A stretch of 64,000 nucleotides of DNA from Tenebrio molitor (lineage: Eukaryota > Arthropoda > Insecta > Coleoptera > Tenebrionidae). Positions 36,624-49,019 of the stretch are shown in pieces. The translations under genes and the position numbers were made by a program. Each line of letters starts with the position of its first letter. Within the stretch, counting starts at the first letter, position 1. The notes beneath the pieces were generated by a model that did not search any database, was not told the origin of the DNA, and saw only the letters and a list, made by a program, of their open reading frames with translations. The DNA lies in assembly GCF_963966145.1 (NCBI RefSeq), contig NC_091050.1, positions 22,754,001 through 22,818,000 of the forward strand, given 5' to 3'.

Positions 36624-38079
36624 AACAGTGTGAAAACTTTAACTGGAATAAGATTCATAACTTGGAAATAGGCGATTTTTGTAAAAAATCTCGAAACATG
36701 TTAATTCTTGTTTTTCCTTGTCCACATTCTGGCGCATATGGTTTTTGCATATCTGCTCCTGGAAGTGCGCAATCACCACTAACTTTTTTTTTTTCAAATG
36801 TAAGGATATGCCAAGTGACACCTGGTTTCAAAGGCCACTTAACAAGGAATATAACGCACTATTTGTTTCGTGAATGTTTTCAACAAATGTTCAAAATGGG
36901 CACCGTTTCTTTCTTGGCAAATTGCAAATCGATAGTAACAGGCATTCCTTACGTTTTGTAACATTTCCGGTGTGATTTGCCTAATTTCATGCCTAATACG
37001 TCGCTCAGGTTCTCAATATTGTTCGGTTTTGTTAAATAGACCTTACTCTTGAGATGTCCCCATAAAAAAAAAGTCAAGGGGAGTAAGATCCGGAGATCTT
37101 GCCAGCCATTTAATTTGACCTCTTCTTTTAATCCATCGATTGGGGAAAATCATCTGAATATCTACGAACGATCAAGGCCTAATGAGGTGGAGCTTCGTCC
37201 TGTTGATACCATATGCTTTCATCGGGTAAATCTGGATTTAACGGATTTGGAAATAAGGCCACTAACGCTGCCTGTCATGAGATCTTCTCGAAGCAGCGTG
37301 AAATAATGTTGTTCCATTAAGATTAGATACCATCCAAGAAGACTGGCTCCCATATTCGATTACCTACCTATTATTCCAGCCCAGCCATCGAGTGTTGCGG
37401 AAACTGTTTATCGCATCCAATGAGAGCCCAATAAGAATAACGGCCCAATTCATCAGGTTCATCCTTTGCTCGCAAAATTGGATTTAATGGTCCGGGTCAT
37501 CCTCAGCTAATTCTTGCACCATCTGCATCTTCTAAGGAGCAACTTTGCAGATCTAAGTATTCTCAGAACAGTAGTTGACATCGTAAACTGAAGTCATTCA
37601 CGGGCCAGTTGTCGAGCTTGAGCCTAATATCCACTTCAACACTACGTTCTCGCTGTCTGGCCCCAACTCTTAGATCACCCAAGTTCCGGTATTGTGCCTT
37701 AATCTTGCTTAGGCAAAAGGCAATCAAGGTTTTTGAAAAAAGTTACTATAAAATATGAAATGTACACCATCAAAATGTTCAACTTATAAAAGTGGTTTTT
37801 ATTTTTTTTGCACGTAGCTTTGAAACTGTTCAGGAAACAAATAGTGCGTTGTATTCCCTGCGAAGTGGTCTTTCAAACGAAATATCACTTGGCATATCCT
37901 TATATTTAAAGAAAAAAAGTTGGGGGTGGTTGCGCGCTTTCGGGAGCAGATATGAAGGAACCATATGTGCTAATTTATATGGCCAAGGAAAAAAAAACTT
38001 GACCTGTTTCGAAATTTTTTACAAAAATCGCTTATGTTCAAATTATGAATTTTATTCCAATTAAAGTTTCCATACTGTA
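36624..38079 (-). mobile_element. IS630/mariner-like element with long inverted repeats
   Basis: TA-flanked, 1456 bp. The inverted ends run well over 150 bp, starting ACAGTRTGRAAACTTTAA and including GGCGATTTTTGTAAAAAAT. The minus strand at about 37110-36850 encodes WLARSPDLTPLDFF, then a spacer and NGAHFEHLL, the C-terminal part of a DDE transposase with frameshifts; upstream segments to about 37750 are too decayed to read. A terminal fragment of the same family is at 8.2 kb. Confidence 0.7.
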
Positions 38080-38194
38080 TAGGTACAAATGTGGTATTAG
38101 AATAAAATTAATAGAATACTTTAACGTCAACAACAGATCTTCAGTAATGTAATGTCATTTTGCTAATAATTAAATAATCATGTAATCAAATTAA

Positions 38195-38640
38195 ATTTTG
38201 ATCGAACAGTTTTAACTAACATTCATATTAAGCATAACAGACCAGACATTATTATTTTAAATGAACAACAAAAACAAGCATATCTTTTAGATATAGCTAT
38301 TCCAAATTCACATAATATAGCACAAAATATTTGGTGTTTAGAAAAAAAGTCGATTTTACCACTTATAATTTCAGCAACGGGAATAGTACCGCAATCTCTT
38401 TTTAAAAATTTAAAAATTCTGGATTTAGATAACACATTGGTAGTTGAAATTCAAAAAGGTATATTATTATACTCATGTCACATCGTGAGGAAGTTCCTCA
38501 ACATTGACACAGAACATAATACACAACAAAGTCAAAATGCGGAGGCGAGACGCCGGTAATTATGTTGATAAGCACTGCACTATTACTTGATAGTAATATT
38601 CGTAATCGTAATCAAATTATCTGTAGCTAATGCCGTTTTT
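38195..38640 (+). pseudogene. RLE-type retrotransposon endonuclease tail
   Basis: The frame from about 38199 reads DRTVLTNIHIKHNRPDIIIL, then QAYLLDIAIPNSHN. The RPD...(about 14 residues)...D pattern is the PD-(D/E)XK restriction-like endonuclease of R2-type retroelements. It continues through LPLIISATGIVPQSLFKNLK to RRGRETPVI-type terminal codons. A short deletion follows NSHNIA relative to the 59.2 kb copy. It is 5'-truncated, as expected for incomplete reverse transcription. Confidence 0.7.
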
Positions 38641-38649
38641 TTCATGTTC

Positions 38650-39170
38650 GAAGTATGTTGTAAACGACGCTGTCTACAATCCATTTGAGAAGAGATAGTT
38701 TCAATTGGTGATAAGTCTGATGGACCTTGATAATCAAGGCAGTAAGTTTAAGTTTCGGCTCTCTAAGTTCAGAAGATGTAGTAGTAAATCCAGTTGCATG
38801 ACAATATAGCACCGGGCGTTCAAACTATCCATGATGAACACCAAAGGTGATCGACTGATCGCTACCCATTACAGATTGTAACCCATACCATCAGAACTGA
38901 TGTTAATCCAGTATCACATCTCGGGACAAACTTTGAATTACATTTTTTTGTATCCCATATCATGTGATGACCACAGACAACTTAAGCGCGCTACTGAAGG
39001 TAACTTTGTGTCATTCTTCTACGCGTTGATGCCACTGAAAATTATTTGCTCTATGTTTCTGGATCAGCGGAAGTTAAAAATACGGACGGTAATAGATAAG
39101 AGTCCAAATTACCTAATCTGTCGTCTTCACCAGATCTCTTCACATTCTTCACATTCATTAGCTGCCCTTG
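38650..39170 (-). pseudogene. Tc1-family transposase remnant
   Basis: Minus-strand pieces read WVAISRSPLVFIMDSLNARC and then, in another frame, DYQGPSDLSPIETISSQMDC followed by RQRR. These correspond to the 'W..I....TPL..I.G.LNA..Y' and 'W P..SPDL.PIEH.W' blocks of Tc1 transposases. Stops and frameshifts are frequent. Confidence 0.55.
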
Positions 39171-39582
39171 AAGGGTCACTACCTCTACAACGCTTTCCTC
39201 GTCCTTCCTCGTATCAGTTTAATTTATTTCAAAAGGGCTTAATTGTTGCTGGCTTAACACATCAGATTGTAATTGCAGTATATGTATGACATTTAATAGA
39301 TATCTATGCATTAAGGGAAATATGAACATGGAAAAACATGAATATCTCCCGTGGTGCATTCAATATTTTATTTTTTAGTGTTTGTACTTGAAAGTTAAAA
39401 CTTTCTTAAAAATATTTTGCAGGGAAGATTGCGTGAATATATGGTTGCTATAGTTTGGTTCTCATGAATTTGTTGTAAACAATGGGGAGGCCGAAAAAAT
39501 TTGAAATATCCCAAGGGAGTTACGAGTTGTTTTTCATAATGTGTATCTATGACGAAAAGAAACAATATCGAGTTGCTAAAAA

Positions 39583-40384
39583 ATAAAAGATTTTTTTTGT
39601 AATTTTACATGTCTTATTCACTCTACAGTGTAGAACAAAATGAATTGCATCTAGTTACCTTAATGATTAAAAAATTTGTTATAAAATATTTATTATTTTG
39701 AATCCCTAGTACAGGGTCATTATAAGTGATTGTTACATTGCAGTAGACATTGGTGAACGTAGTTGAAAGTGCCGCAAGTCTCATAACATGAGTGAAACTA
39801 GTATCGCCGATAGGTAGCGCTACCGGCGGTAGTGGAAATCTGTCTACTAGTTTGTCTAACGTTGCAAGGCTAGCGGCACATGCAAAATTTGTGTGGGTTT
39901 TCAACGCCAACTGCGATGAGACAATCATTTATAATGACCCTGTATTATACAGTGTGGAACACAATGATTATCATCTAGTTATCTTTGGAATTTTTTCACG
40001 TGTAAATTGTTTTTGAAGATACCTTGAATTTCTGTCAATAAATGTCATCAATCAAGTTGACAGTTATTACAAGAAAACACTTTCATTATTGAGGCGTATT
40101 TCCGATTCTCAATAAATCACATTTGGAATTTTGATGCACAGTCAAATTTTAAAAAAAAGTGTTTGTTAATGCCATTTTATTTCATTCAATTTTATGCAAA
40201 GATGTGACATTGACCACCACTTTTTTTTTTAATTTGACTGTATATTTTGCGGTTGGGGTAATGCTTGTAGAACGGCACATCGTATTTTTAAAAGGGTAAT
40301 GCAAAGGCAACTAGATGCAGATCATTTTGTTCCACAATGTAGAATGAATAAGACATGTGAAATTACACAAAAAAAAATCTTTTA
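39583..40384. mobile_element. Element with about 75-bp inverted ends
   Basis: The left end AAAAGATTTTTTTTGTAATT...CATGTCTTATTCA pairs with the right end around TGAATAAGACATGTGAAATT. Both contain GCATCTAGTT. A MITE (39712-39942) is nested within. No transposase. Confidence 0.6.
39712..39942. mobile_element. TA-flanked MITE (GGTCATTATAAATGATTG family), copy 2
   Basis: 231 bp, CAGGGTCATTATAAGTGATT at one end and the complement at the other. It is inverted relative to copy 1 at 11.0 kb. Confidence 0.75.
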
Positions 40385-40900
40385 TCCACAATTACCTTAT
40401 AATTGAAGTTTTATCCACACTTATGAACCGTATAAAGTAACACTTTATCTACTAGTGGAATAATAAAATCACTTTATTCCACTAGTGGAATAATGAAAAA
40501 ATACAATCTTAAATCAATCGGAACAGGATCACTTTCTTCCATTTTCACCAACTTGCACAGCGTTTTGTACAAATGGAGTCGATAAACAATCAAAAATAAA
40601 TAGCGACTATTCAACACCTCCCATGTTTTTTAGTTAATTTCAATGATTTTTGAGGTGACATCCGCTGTCAGAGTGTAATGTCAAATCATTTTTTGATGAC
40701 AAGAGATGAAATTTTGGCGATTCTGATTTTAAATCGCTGTAATTGTGGATAAAACGTTATATTGCATTCGTGTTTTAGTCGCATTTTATCCACTTAAGAA
40801 TATTAAACGCTCGTGCGTTCGCACTCGCGGTTAAAAATTCTTGCGTGGATAAAATGCTATCTAAAACACTTATACAATAAATAACTATTAAATGTTGCAC
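40380..40900 (+). mobile_element. Helitron-like hairpin element, complete
   Basis: Left end TTTTATCCACAATTACC, sub-terminal partner GTAATTGTGGATAAAAC, then GTTATATTGCATTCGTG, a stem with arms GCATTTTATCCACTTAAGAA / TTCTTGCGTGGATAAAATGC and tail ACTTATACAATAAATAACTA. The sub-terminal repeat itself differs from the GTTCGAC version of other copies while remaining self-complementary. Confidence 0.6.
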
Positions 40901-41422
40901 TTTTCTGACACTTGGTGTATTTAATATTTACTAGGAGAATTCAAACTGCACACGAAATTTTGTTTCGGAAGGCCAGAAAATTGGTCAGTGAGGAAATTAC
41001 TTTTTTCGATAATATGATAACCAGTTTATACACTTCTGTAGCGCAATATAAAGTATTAGATTTCATCGCAATGAAAATATATATTAAACCCTTTCAAGAC
41101 GTGGCCAAAAGTTTGAGGAAGAAATTTTGTCAAAGATGTCAGTATCCCACATCTACGAATTAAAAGTATTATTTTTTTAATAATCGTTTATATCTCGAAA
41201 GTAAAGAAAAAGTGTAATTATTCCCCGTACACGTTGCTTTTGTGACCATGACGTTAATAACACATATTTAGATATTTACATATTTTCCTTGGCAAACAGG
41301 AAACTTAGGTTCCTAGTTCAGTTTAATTTTAGCTGTCTCAGTGAACAGAATAAAATAAAATTTATGTTTAGCAGCGGCTGATTTTTAAATTTTTTTTAGC
41401 CGGCTATGATTCCATCATAATA
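40901..41422. other. Intergenic DNA, no gene supported
   Basis: An 83-codon frame at 40912 contains ARKLVSEEITFFDNMITSLY and a CQRC pair near its end. It has no recognised relative; recorded only as a frame. Confidence 0.4.
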
Positions 41423-42107
41423 CAGGATTATTCACATAAGATGACGAGCCTGACCAGGTATAAATGCAACCCAAAATACAATTCACAAAAATCTTGATCC
41501 ATATTACATTATCATAATGCACATAAAATATAGATGGCTTTTAACGTCACCCTTATCAATGAATGTCAAGTTCTGAGAGAAAAAATCTCTCTCAACAAAG
41601 TATGATTTAATAACAACAGTAAGCAATTAAAATTACAAAAGTAATAGGTAAGTAGGATCATGTCGATTCTGTCATCGTTCGAAAATACAGGGTGAGCAAC
41701 AATAACTGTTTCAGTTGGCAATAACAAAAATTTTCAAGACTGTGAATTGTATCTATTTCGGTTTGTTTTATTGACATTATTGACAGCTGGCACACTTTTC
41801 AAATTTAAACGTCTTAGTTTGCGTAATCTTTTATTAATAAAATGGTTTTCTCGTTAGAACATGACATAAAAGTCACCAAAAGTCACCAGAATTTATTGCC
41901 AACTCAATCAGTAATTGTTGCTCACACGGTATTTTCAAATAAGTACTAAATATGAACGAAAAATGCAATGCAATGACATTTCAAACTTATTGAATACCTA
42001 CTTGGATTCCTGATTTAATTTGTAAATACCTAAAGACAATGTATGCTTTGTAAAATGTATTTTGGGTTTTACCTGGTCAGGCTCGTCATCTTACTTGAAT
42101 AACCCTG
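41423..42107. mobile_element. MITE with about 55-bp inverted ends
   Basis: The ends share AAGATGACGAGCCTGACCAG and CCCAAAATACA in inverted orientation. The left flank is TA; the right is mutated. A second MITE lies inside. Confidence 0.75.
41688..41929. mobile_element. Nested TA-flanked MITE
   Basis: 242 bp with inverted ends GGTGAGCAACAATAACTG / AGTAATTGTTGCTCAC and TA on both sides, inside the 41.4-42.1 kb element. Confidence 0.75.
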
Positions 42108-42134
42108 CATAAAGTATAATCCATTATAATATGT

Positions 42135-42335
42135 ATCGATTGTTCATTTAAATTTATCTTCAAAGTAGGCATTGAAGAGGAGATTCTGAGCGCACCACGG
42201 ATTACAGATCACGGATCAGACATCTAAATCAAACCTCACTTATTGTTGTGTTTTTCTCTGCAGACTGACTGGTGCGTTCACAATCGACTCCTCAACGCCA
42301 AATTTTAAGGATAAATTTAAATGAACACCCGATAT
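42135..42335. mobile_element. MITE (TCGATTGTGAAC family), copy 2
   Basis: Inverted ends begin ATCGATTGTTCATTTAAATT / AATTTAAATGAACACCCGAT and contain the family arm GCGTTCACAATCGACTCC. Same family as 6.5 kb. Confidence 0.7.
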
Positions 42336-43324
42336 ACCTAATGTAATCAATTAATTCGTACTACACTGCCAACTAGCTGTCAACTGAGCCATGCTAATCA
42401 TTATGCCACTGAATGTGGAAATTTAGCTTTTAGTGAAAGAGGGCAAATAGAGTTTCACACCAGTGGGGCAAATGACTTCGAGACGGCCCTGGATACCACC
42501 AAGTGTTACTATTCTACTCCATTAGAAACAATTGGGTATGTCCATAAACAGGATCTCCTTGAACTTATTTTGTGACGTTCTTAAAAACGTTTTCGTGTAT
42601 AATAAAAAGCATCTTAATAATTTTCGACAGTTCATCGAAAATAGTATAATAGTTCGAAGGTGCATTTTTGTTGAATGTCGGTGTTAAACATTCGAACTGC
42701 CGCCGTATCAAAAATTGTGATTGGATTAGTAAGGCTAATTAATTGAACTAATTTCGTAATCTTTAATGTACAAAAATTTATTTTTTAACATAAAACTAGG
42801 TCACTTCAATCGGCGATAAGATAAAATTTAAAGTCGTCTTTAGACGACTTAAAATGTACGTTCTTGACCTTAATAATATTCAACTAAAAAATTGTCTATA
42901 AACTAATTTGTAACTTAGTTTCCTAAACAATGAACTAAAAGATAAATGAAAGGTATTTAATGACAAATGGCAATTTAATTAATGATAGCTCTTGGATCAC
43001 GACAAAATTCATGGTTTCATATTTCTTATTGTTAACATAAAATTTAGACTGTTTCCCGTTTTCTAAATATTTTCTAAATTAAAAATATTTTTAGTGTTTT
43101 TCTTTTTTCTGCCTAAAACATCTTTGTTATTAGTATTGACCTCCGGCTCTAACTCAAGATTAGTGTCATTATCAACAATTGGGACAGTTATCATTATCCT
43201 CATTACCCTGTTATTATTAATTTGGTTTTTTATATCGTGTATTACGTGATTTTTAATTAATCAAATTATTTTATCGCATTTGTAAACGATTGAATAGTTT
43301 TCCGTTGTTTGCAGTGCCAAAAAG
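42336..43324. other. Upstream region of the intact P450
   Basis: No open frame of note. A perfect short palindrome AAGTCGTCTTTAGACGACTT lies near 42832. The last 100 bp align loosely with the upstream of the decayed paralogue (TACGT..TTTTTAATTAA and GCATTT.TAAA.GATTGA), so proximal promoter sequence was duplicated too. No unambiguous TATA box or initiator can be assigned by eye. Confidence 0.5.
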
Positions 43325-46300
43325 ATGAGCATCTTAACGAATATAACTTTGTGGATAGGGTTTTTTTGTTTTGTTTTTTGGTGGCTAAATCGAACAAATA
43401 GAAACAAAAAATTTTACAAAAGTTTGCCAGGTCCACCCACGATTCCTCTTGTTGGAAATGCATTAGACTTTAAATCTACCAAAGGTGAGTAGGAACACTA
43501 GAAATATTCCTTGGATGCAAAAAATTCTTTTAGATGTGTTAACAAACTTGTGTAATTACACTAAAAATTATGGACCAATACTAAAGGCGCAAATTGGACC
43601 GTTTCGTAAGTTTATACTTGTGTCAGATTACAAGTTTTTGGAAACTATTTTAAGCAGTACTAAATTGGTTAAAAAATCTGATGATTACAACTTTTTCCAT
43701 CCATGGTTAGGCACCGGTTTATTAACAAGCGATGGTAATTTGAAAATAATTGTTTGAACATTTCTGGAAACGAAATTCTAGGTCACAAGTGGAAAAAACA
43801 CAGACGTGTTCTAACTCCCGCTTTCCATTTTCAAATTTTAGAACAATTTTTGGAAGTTTTTGAATCTTGTGGAAATAAAATTGTGAAAATATTTGAAAAC
43901 GAGGTGGGAAAAGAAAGTTTTGATATTTATCCATATGTTACCTTATGTACGTTGGACATCATTTGCGGTGAGTTTTTTTATATTCTAAGAAATAAGAATA
44001 TGAATAAGAAAATAAAGAACAATTTTTTTCCAGAAAGTATAATGGGAATTAATATTAACGCTCAGGATAATTCTGATTCAGATTATGTGCGAAGTGTCAA
44101 AAATATGTGTAGGATAGTTATCGAAAGGTCAATGTCACCATTGCAAATGTACGATTTTCTGTTTCCGTTGACAAAAAATTATTACACTCAAAAAAAGTCG
44201 TTGAAAATTTTACACAAACAAACCAATGAGGTAATTTACGCCAGGATAAAAGAGTTGGAAAATCAGAAACAGTCAATTATGAATGGCCATGACTCAAAAA
44301 AGAAAAAACCCTTCTTAGATTTACTTCTGCAGACTCAAATTGACGGCAAACCACTTACCCACGAGGAAATAAGAGAAGAAGTAGACACTTTCATGTTTGA
44401 GGTTCGTTTTTTTGTTGTGATTTCTTCGGTATGTTGAGTTTTTTAATCGCAGGGCCACGATACCACAGCTTCTGCTATAAGTTTTACCCTCTACTGCTTA
44501 GCCAATTATCCTGATGTACAGGTAGGTAAGTCAAATTCAAAGAAAATACCAAATGTTATAAAATAAAATTAAATAGAAATTAAAATTAGTTAATATTTGT
44601 TTTCACTGTAATTGTAATTTTTGGACTTTATAAAATGGTAGAAATAACGTCCGAATTCAAGTAAGATTCTTTGTACAGTAGAAGGACAATCGAAATAAAA
44701 ACTAATAGTTGATCGACACATTTTAATAGAAATCATAATAAACTGTAACAAAAATTACTTAATACAAATTATTTCAATTAATATAATAACAAATTAAGAG
44801 CATAATAAACTTGATTAGAGATAGCTGCGATTTACATATTCATTACAAATAAAAAAATAAGCAGCAAGAATGTTGAATCACGTGAAAGACCAGTTAATAG
44901 CGACGAAGTTGTCGAAATTAGATAATGTAAGATTCGTTAAAAGGATAATCTGTTGTCTAAAGCATTTAATTTAATGTAATTATTATAACCCGGTATTTAT
45001 TATAGCAACAACTTTTATCTTTTATCAACAGTGACTAAATATTTTTAATTTTTTAGCAAAAAGCCTTTCAAGAACAACAAATCATATTTCAAGACAAGGA
45101 AACAGACACCGCAACTTACGCTGATTTGCAAAGCATGAAATATTTAGAAAAGGTCATTAAAGAAAGCTTGAGGCTTTATCCATCAGTACCGGTTTATGGA
45201 AGAGAAACAAATGAGGAAGTACAATTTGGTACTTGCTTTATTTTGAAATTCGTGTTTTTTATTAATTAATTATATAAATACAGATGACAACACATATTTG
45301 CCTAAGGGAGATACAATATTGATATTTGCTTTTGGTATACACAGAGATCCAAAGCATTTTGAAGAGCCTGAAACGTTCAATCCGGAAAGATTTGAAAATG
45401 CTGATGGTAAATTTCCTTATGCTTATATACCCTTCAGCGCTGGACCACGGAATTGCATAGGTAAAAAAAAATTTTTCTTTATTTATTATATTTCAGTTTC
45501 TTAAAATTTACTCATACAGGTTGTATCTGAAATACATGTGTTAATTTTAACTCATAGCATAGCATAGTTAAATGAAACGTTTCTTCTATTGGAATTGTTT
45601 ACGAAAAAGTTTTATTATTTAAAATTTGAAATAAATTAGTCATCCGAATGTATACTTGCCTACGGGTAAGGACGAAAATTTTCTGTTGTGATAGAAACGA
45701 CACCTTGTCAAAAATTTACATTGTTATAGATAGAAGGAAATTAATTAATTTATCCAACATTCAATAGTAATATCGTGTTTTACTAGTTAGTTTTAATTGA
45801 GTAAACTGGGCTATAACTAGTCTGTTGTTTTAACCCACGTTGCCATTTGCACCGTGGGTTATAACATACATAACCCACGTTGCCATTAGCACCGTGGGTT
45901 ATTAACGTTCATAACCCATCGGGAGCAGAATTTCATCAATAATGTCATTATCTAAAAATTGTGGAATATTGGATAAAACGTTGTATGGCATACGTGGGTT
46001 ATTAAGTACTACCCACTCGAGGTAATAACCTACTCGGGCAAGCCCTCGTAGGTTACAAATACCTCTCGTGGGTAATATCTTAAATAACCCACTTATACCA
46101 TAAATAACTATAAAATTTAAATTCTCAAGGTTACAAAAAAATACGACTCGGTTGGTAAAAATTAGGGGGCAAAAAACCTTGGAAAACTTTTGCGAATTTT
46201 GCAAAATGTCATAGAGAAAATTTTCATAAATTGGTGAGTTCTTCCACTGCTTAAAAATGTCGCACATATTTCAGATACACCTGTAAACGTAATTACATAC

Positions 46301-46659
46301 TAAGTTTTTTTACAAAATAAGGAAAAAAATCAAACTTTAAATACATGAATACATGTGGAAATATGGCGACGAAAAGCCAAATTTTATGATGGAAACGAAC
46401 TAATAATGTCTATAAATTCTTATTTTTGACATCTGTTACGAAATATTTTCAACACGCTGTATACTTTACTTGTTATACAATACCGTTGCATATCGTTACA
46501 GGTCAAAAATTTGCTATGTTGGAAATGAAAAGTACCATCTCGAAAATTTTGAGAAAATATGAGTTACAGCCTGCTTTTCCACACCACGAAATGGAACTTG
46601 TTGCTGAAACTATTTTAAAATCGACCAATGGAATTAAAATAAGTTTGAAATTTAGATAA
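43325..46659 (+). CDS. CYP4: Cytochrome P450, CYP4 family, intact
   Basis: Exons: 43325-43484, 43534-43734, 43782-43967, 44034-44401, 44453-44521, 45057-45228, 45284-45460 and 46502-46659, all GT/AG, joining in frame to 496 residues. An N-terminal hydrophobic anchor (about 7-21) and the LPGPP hinge (34-38) place it on the endoplasmic reticulum membrane. The CYP4 I-helix signature EVDTFMFEGHDTT ends at Thr310. ExxR is E364-R367 (KESLR), NPERF follows at 418-422, and the haem loop FSAGPRNCIG carries Cys443. CYP4 enzymes use NADPH-cytochrome P450 reductase to hydroxylate fatty acids, hormones, hydrocarbons or xenobiotics; the substrate here is unknown. The start ATG begins the anchor and matches the paralogue. 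Intron 7 (1041 bp) hosts a Helitron-like insertion. Subfamily not determined. Confidence 0.95.
45825..46115 (+). mobile_element. Helitron-like hairpin element in P450 intron 7
   Basis: It opens with two near-identical roughly 36-bp palindromes (AACCCACGTTGCC...CACCGTGGGTT). The body GGATAAAACGTTGTATGGCA matches the 40.7 kb member. A long stem follows (GTGGGTTATTAAG ... ATAACCCAC, with inner arms ACCTACTCGGGC / GCCCTCGTAGGT), then the tail ACTTATACCATAAATAACTA. Body and tail match the 40.4 kb element while the stem does not. Confidence 0.6.
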
Positions 46660-47750
46660 AGTTTTATAATAATCTTGTAGTGTGAAGATGTTCCAGATGT
46701 TTTTTTTTTATTTTGTTCTTTGTTGAGAGTGAGGCCGACGTATGTTAAATCGCTGTGTGTGAATTTTGGAGTTTTTGGACTTTTGTTGACAGGCCTTCCG
46801 TAAATCTTGATGACTGGGCGAAACTCATTTTATTGTTTTTGGTTCCTCGAAATTTAAGAACTCCTATTAAGTTTTGACTTCATTGATCTGAGTCGTCGGA
46901 TAAGGCCCAAAACCACAACCAAAATTCGGCAAGCGATTGCGGAGTTGTTTTGTTTTTAATTTGTAAAAGAATTTATTGTACTTTTCAATTTTTACTGGTT
47001 TCTCCACTTTCAAACTTTTGGTTTACCTTCACACTTTTGAATTCAAACGGATGCCGTAGCAACACCAAGCAAGCTCAAGGAATTTTCGGCACTCTACCAC
47101 CTCCAACACCGTCTGAGCTAAACTAGGTCAAGAATCTATTTGGACTTGTTCATCTACTAGATCACAAGCTATTTAACGTAATAATTGTAGTACTCGTATA
47201 TGTATATAGTAGAAAAGGTTTTAATGAACTATATTTGGCGTCAACAAAAAATGGAATAGTTTCTTTTCTTTTTAATAAAATATGTAAATATTATAGAGGT
47301 AGGTGAGGTAAGACGAGGTAATTAAAGTTTAACGTAGAATAAAATACAGGTTTTCAAAGATCAAGGTCTATCTTTATTTGTGAAAGAATCTTTGATAACG
47401 AGTTTTCTACATTTTTATTTAAAAAAGTAGTCACCAATTAACATACAGAAAAAAAGACAGTAAATCCGTGGGGAAGGATGAGGTATATTGACTGTCGCGA
47501 AACATTCGGATTGGTTTACTTCTGGTGTCTTTAGAATTACAAATTAGAAATTTTGGAATGTAACTTATCCATTACAAAAAAGATCATCTTTTTTTAGTAT
47601 GTCTCCTCGAAAAAAAGATTACAAAGGATGTATTTGAAATTTTTGAAATATTTGAAATAGGTACATAATTTATTTAGAATTTTAAAAAATTGGATATTAT
47701 TATCCATTAAAAAAAAATCAATTAAGCCTGGTTGAACACAAGAAAATTTT
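46660..47750. other. 3' flank of the intact P450; no gene
   Basis: The first 250 bp correspond to the 3' flank of the pseudogene. A candidate AATAAA lies near 47275, but closer variants are weak. No coding frame is supported to 47750. Confidence 0.5.
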
Positions 47751-47754
47751 CTTT

Positions 47755-48900
47755 TATAATACCACGAGTAGGCATATCGATTACTATTTTTGTGGTGCAG
47801 TGAGTACACCACAAAAATAGTCTACTCAACTTTGGCTAAGAGCGGTATTCGAGGGACTATTCAACGAACAACATTTATAATAATTTTTCCTGATAATCAT
47901 CACTAGTAAAAATAACCGATAATTTTCACATGTGATGAATAATCAGGAAATTTCGTTCTGATTGGTCCAGAAATGACAAATCGTGCATTTTTATTTGAGA
48001 ATTTGATGTCAGTTGAATAGTCAAAATATTCACTTGTAGTAAAGAGTTTTGGCGTTACGTTTTTCAGAAAACCGTGTACGCTAACACCGGGGTTGCTAGG
48101 CAATAGCGTAGCGTAACCGATTCATTACCGCCCGTTGTTTAAATAAGCGGTTACGGTAATTGCTCGCGAATAGCGTACCGGTTATTTTAACGAAACGTAA
48201 CGCGAAAACTTTCTAATACCACGAGCAGGCAAAGTTACGTCGATTATTTTTGTGGTGCAGTCACGAATATCACCCACGCTTGAATTTGAATACCACGAGT
48301 GCGTAGGACGAGTGGTATTCTCAAGCGTGGGGGACATGAGTGAGAACACCACAAAAATAGTCTACTTAACTTTGACTAAGAGTGGTATTCGAGGGACTAT
48401 TCAACGAACAAAATCATTACTAGTGAAAATAACCGATAATTTTCACATGTGATGAATAATCAGGAAGTTTCGTTCTGATTGATCCAGAAATGACAAATCG
48501 GGCATTTTTATTGGAGAATTTGATGTGAGTTGCATAGTCACTTATAATACCACGAGCAGGCAAAGTTATGTCGATTATTTTTGTGGTGCTGTCACGAATG
48601 TCACCCACGCTTGAATTTGAATAACATGAGTGCGCAGCGCGAGTGGTATTCTCGAGCGTGGGAGACATGAGTGAGAACACCACAAAAACAGTCTAGTTAA
48701 CTTTGACTAAGGGACTATTCAACGAAAAAAAATTATAATCAAATTTCTTGATTATTCATCACTAGTGAAAATAATCAATAATTTTCATAGTGATGAATAA
48801 CCAGAAAATTTCGTTCTGATTGAACCAGAAATGACAAATCGTGCATTTTTATTGGAGAATTTGTGTCACGTGACATGTGAGTTGAATAGTCAAAATAAAC
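47755..48900. repeat. Three-unit array of hairpin repeats
   Basis: Each unit joins a palindromic part (ATACCACGAG...; TTTTTGTGGTGCAG / ACCACAAAAATAGTCTA) to a second part starting ATTCAACGAA and containing a hairpin around CATCACTAGT...GTGATGAATAA. The second parts begin at about 47865, 48392 and 48716. In two units an inner stem (CACCCACGCTTGAATTTGAA ... CTCAAGCGTGGG) is present; in the first it is absent. Non-coding. Confidence 0.65.
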
Positions 48901-49019
48901 TACAGAATCAGCTACCTACTAATTTTTTTTTAATTTTCTTAAATTTCAAAATTATAACGTCCCAACTATACTTATTTATCTCTCATTATTTATGTTTTAA
49001 GTTTGCAACGTTAAAGACA

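Noticed and set aside
36557..36961. 134-codon plus-strand frame
   Set aside because: It crosses the terminal inverted repeat of the IS630-like element and is antisense to the transposase C-terminus; no protein motif in this direction.
47755..48900. CRISPR-like array
   Set aside because: Units are hundreds of bases long, palindromic and lack spacers of uniform length; the genome is eukaryotic.
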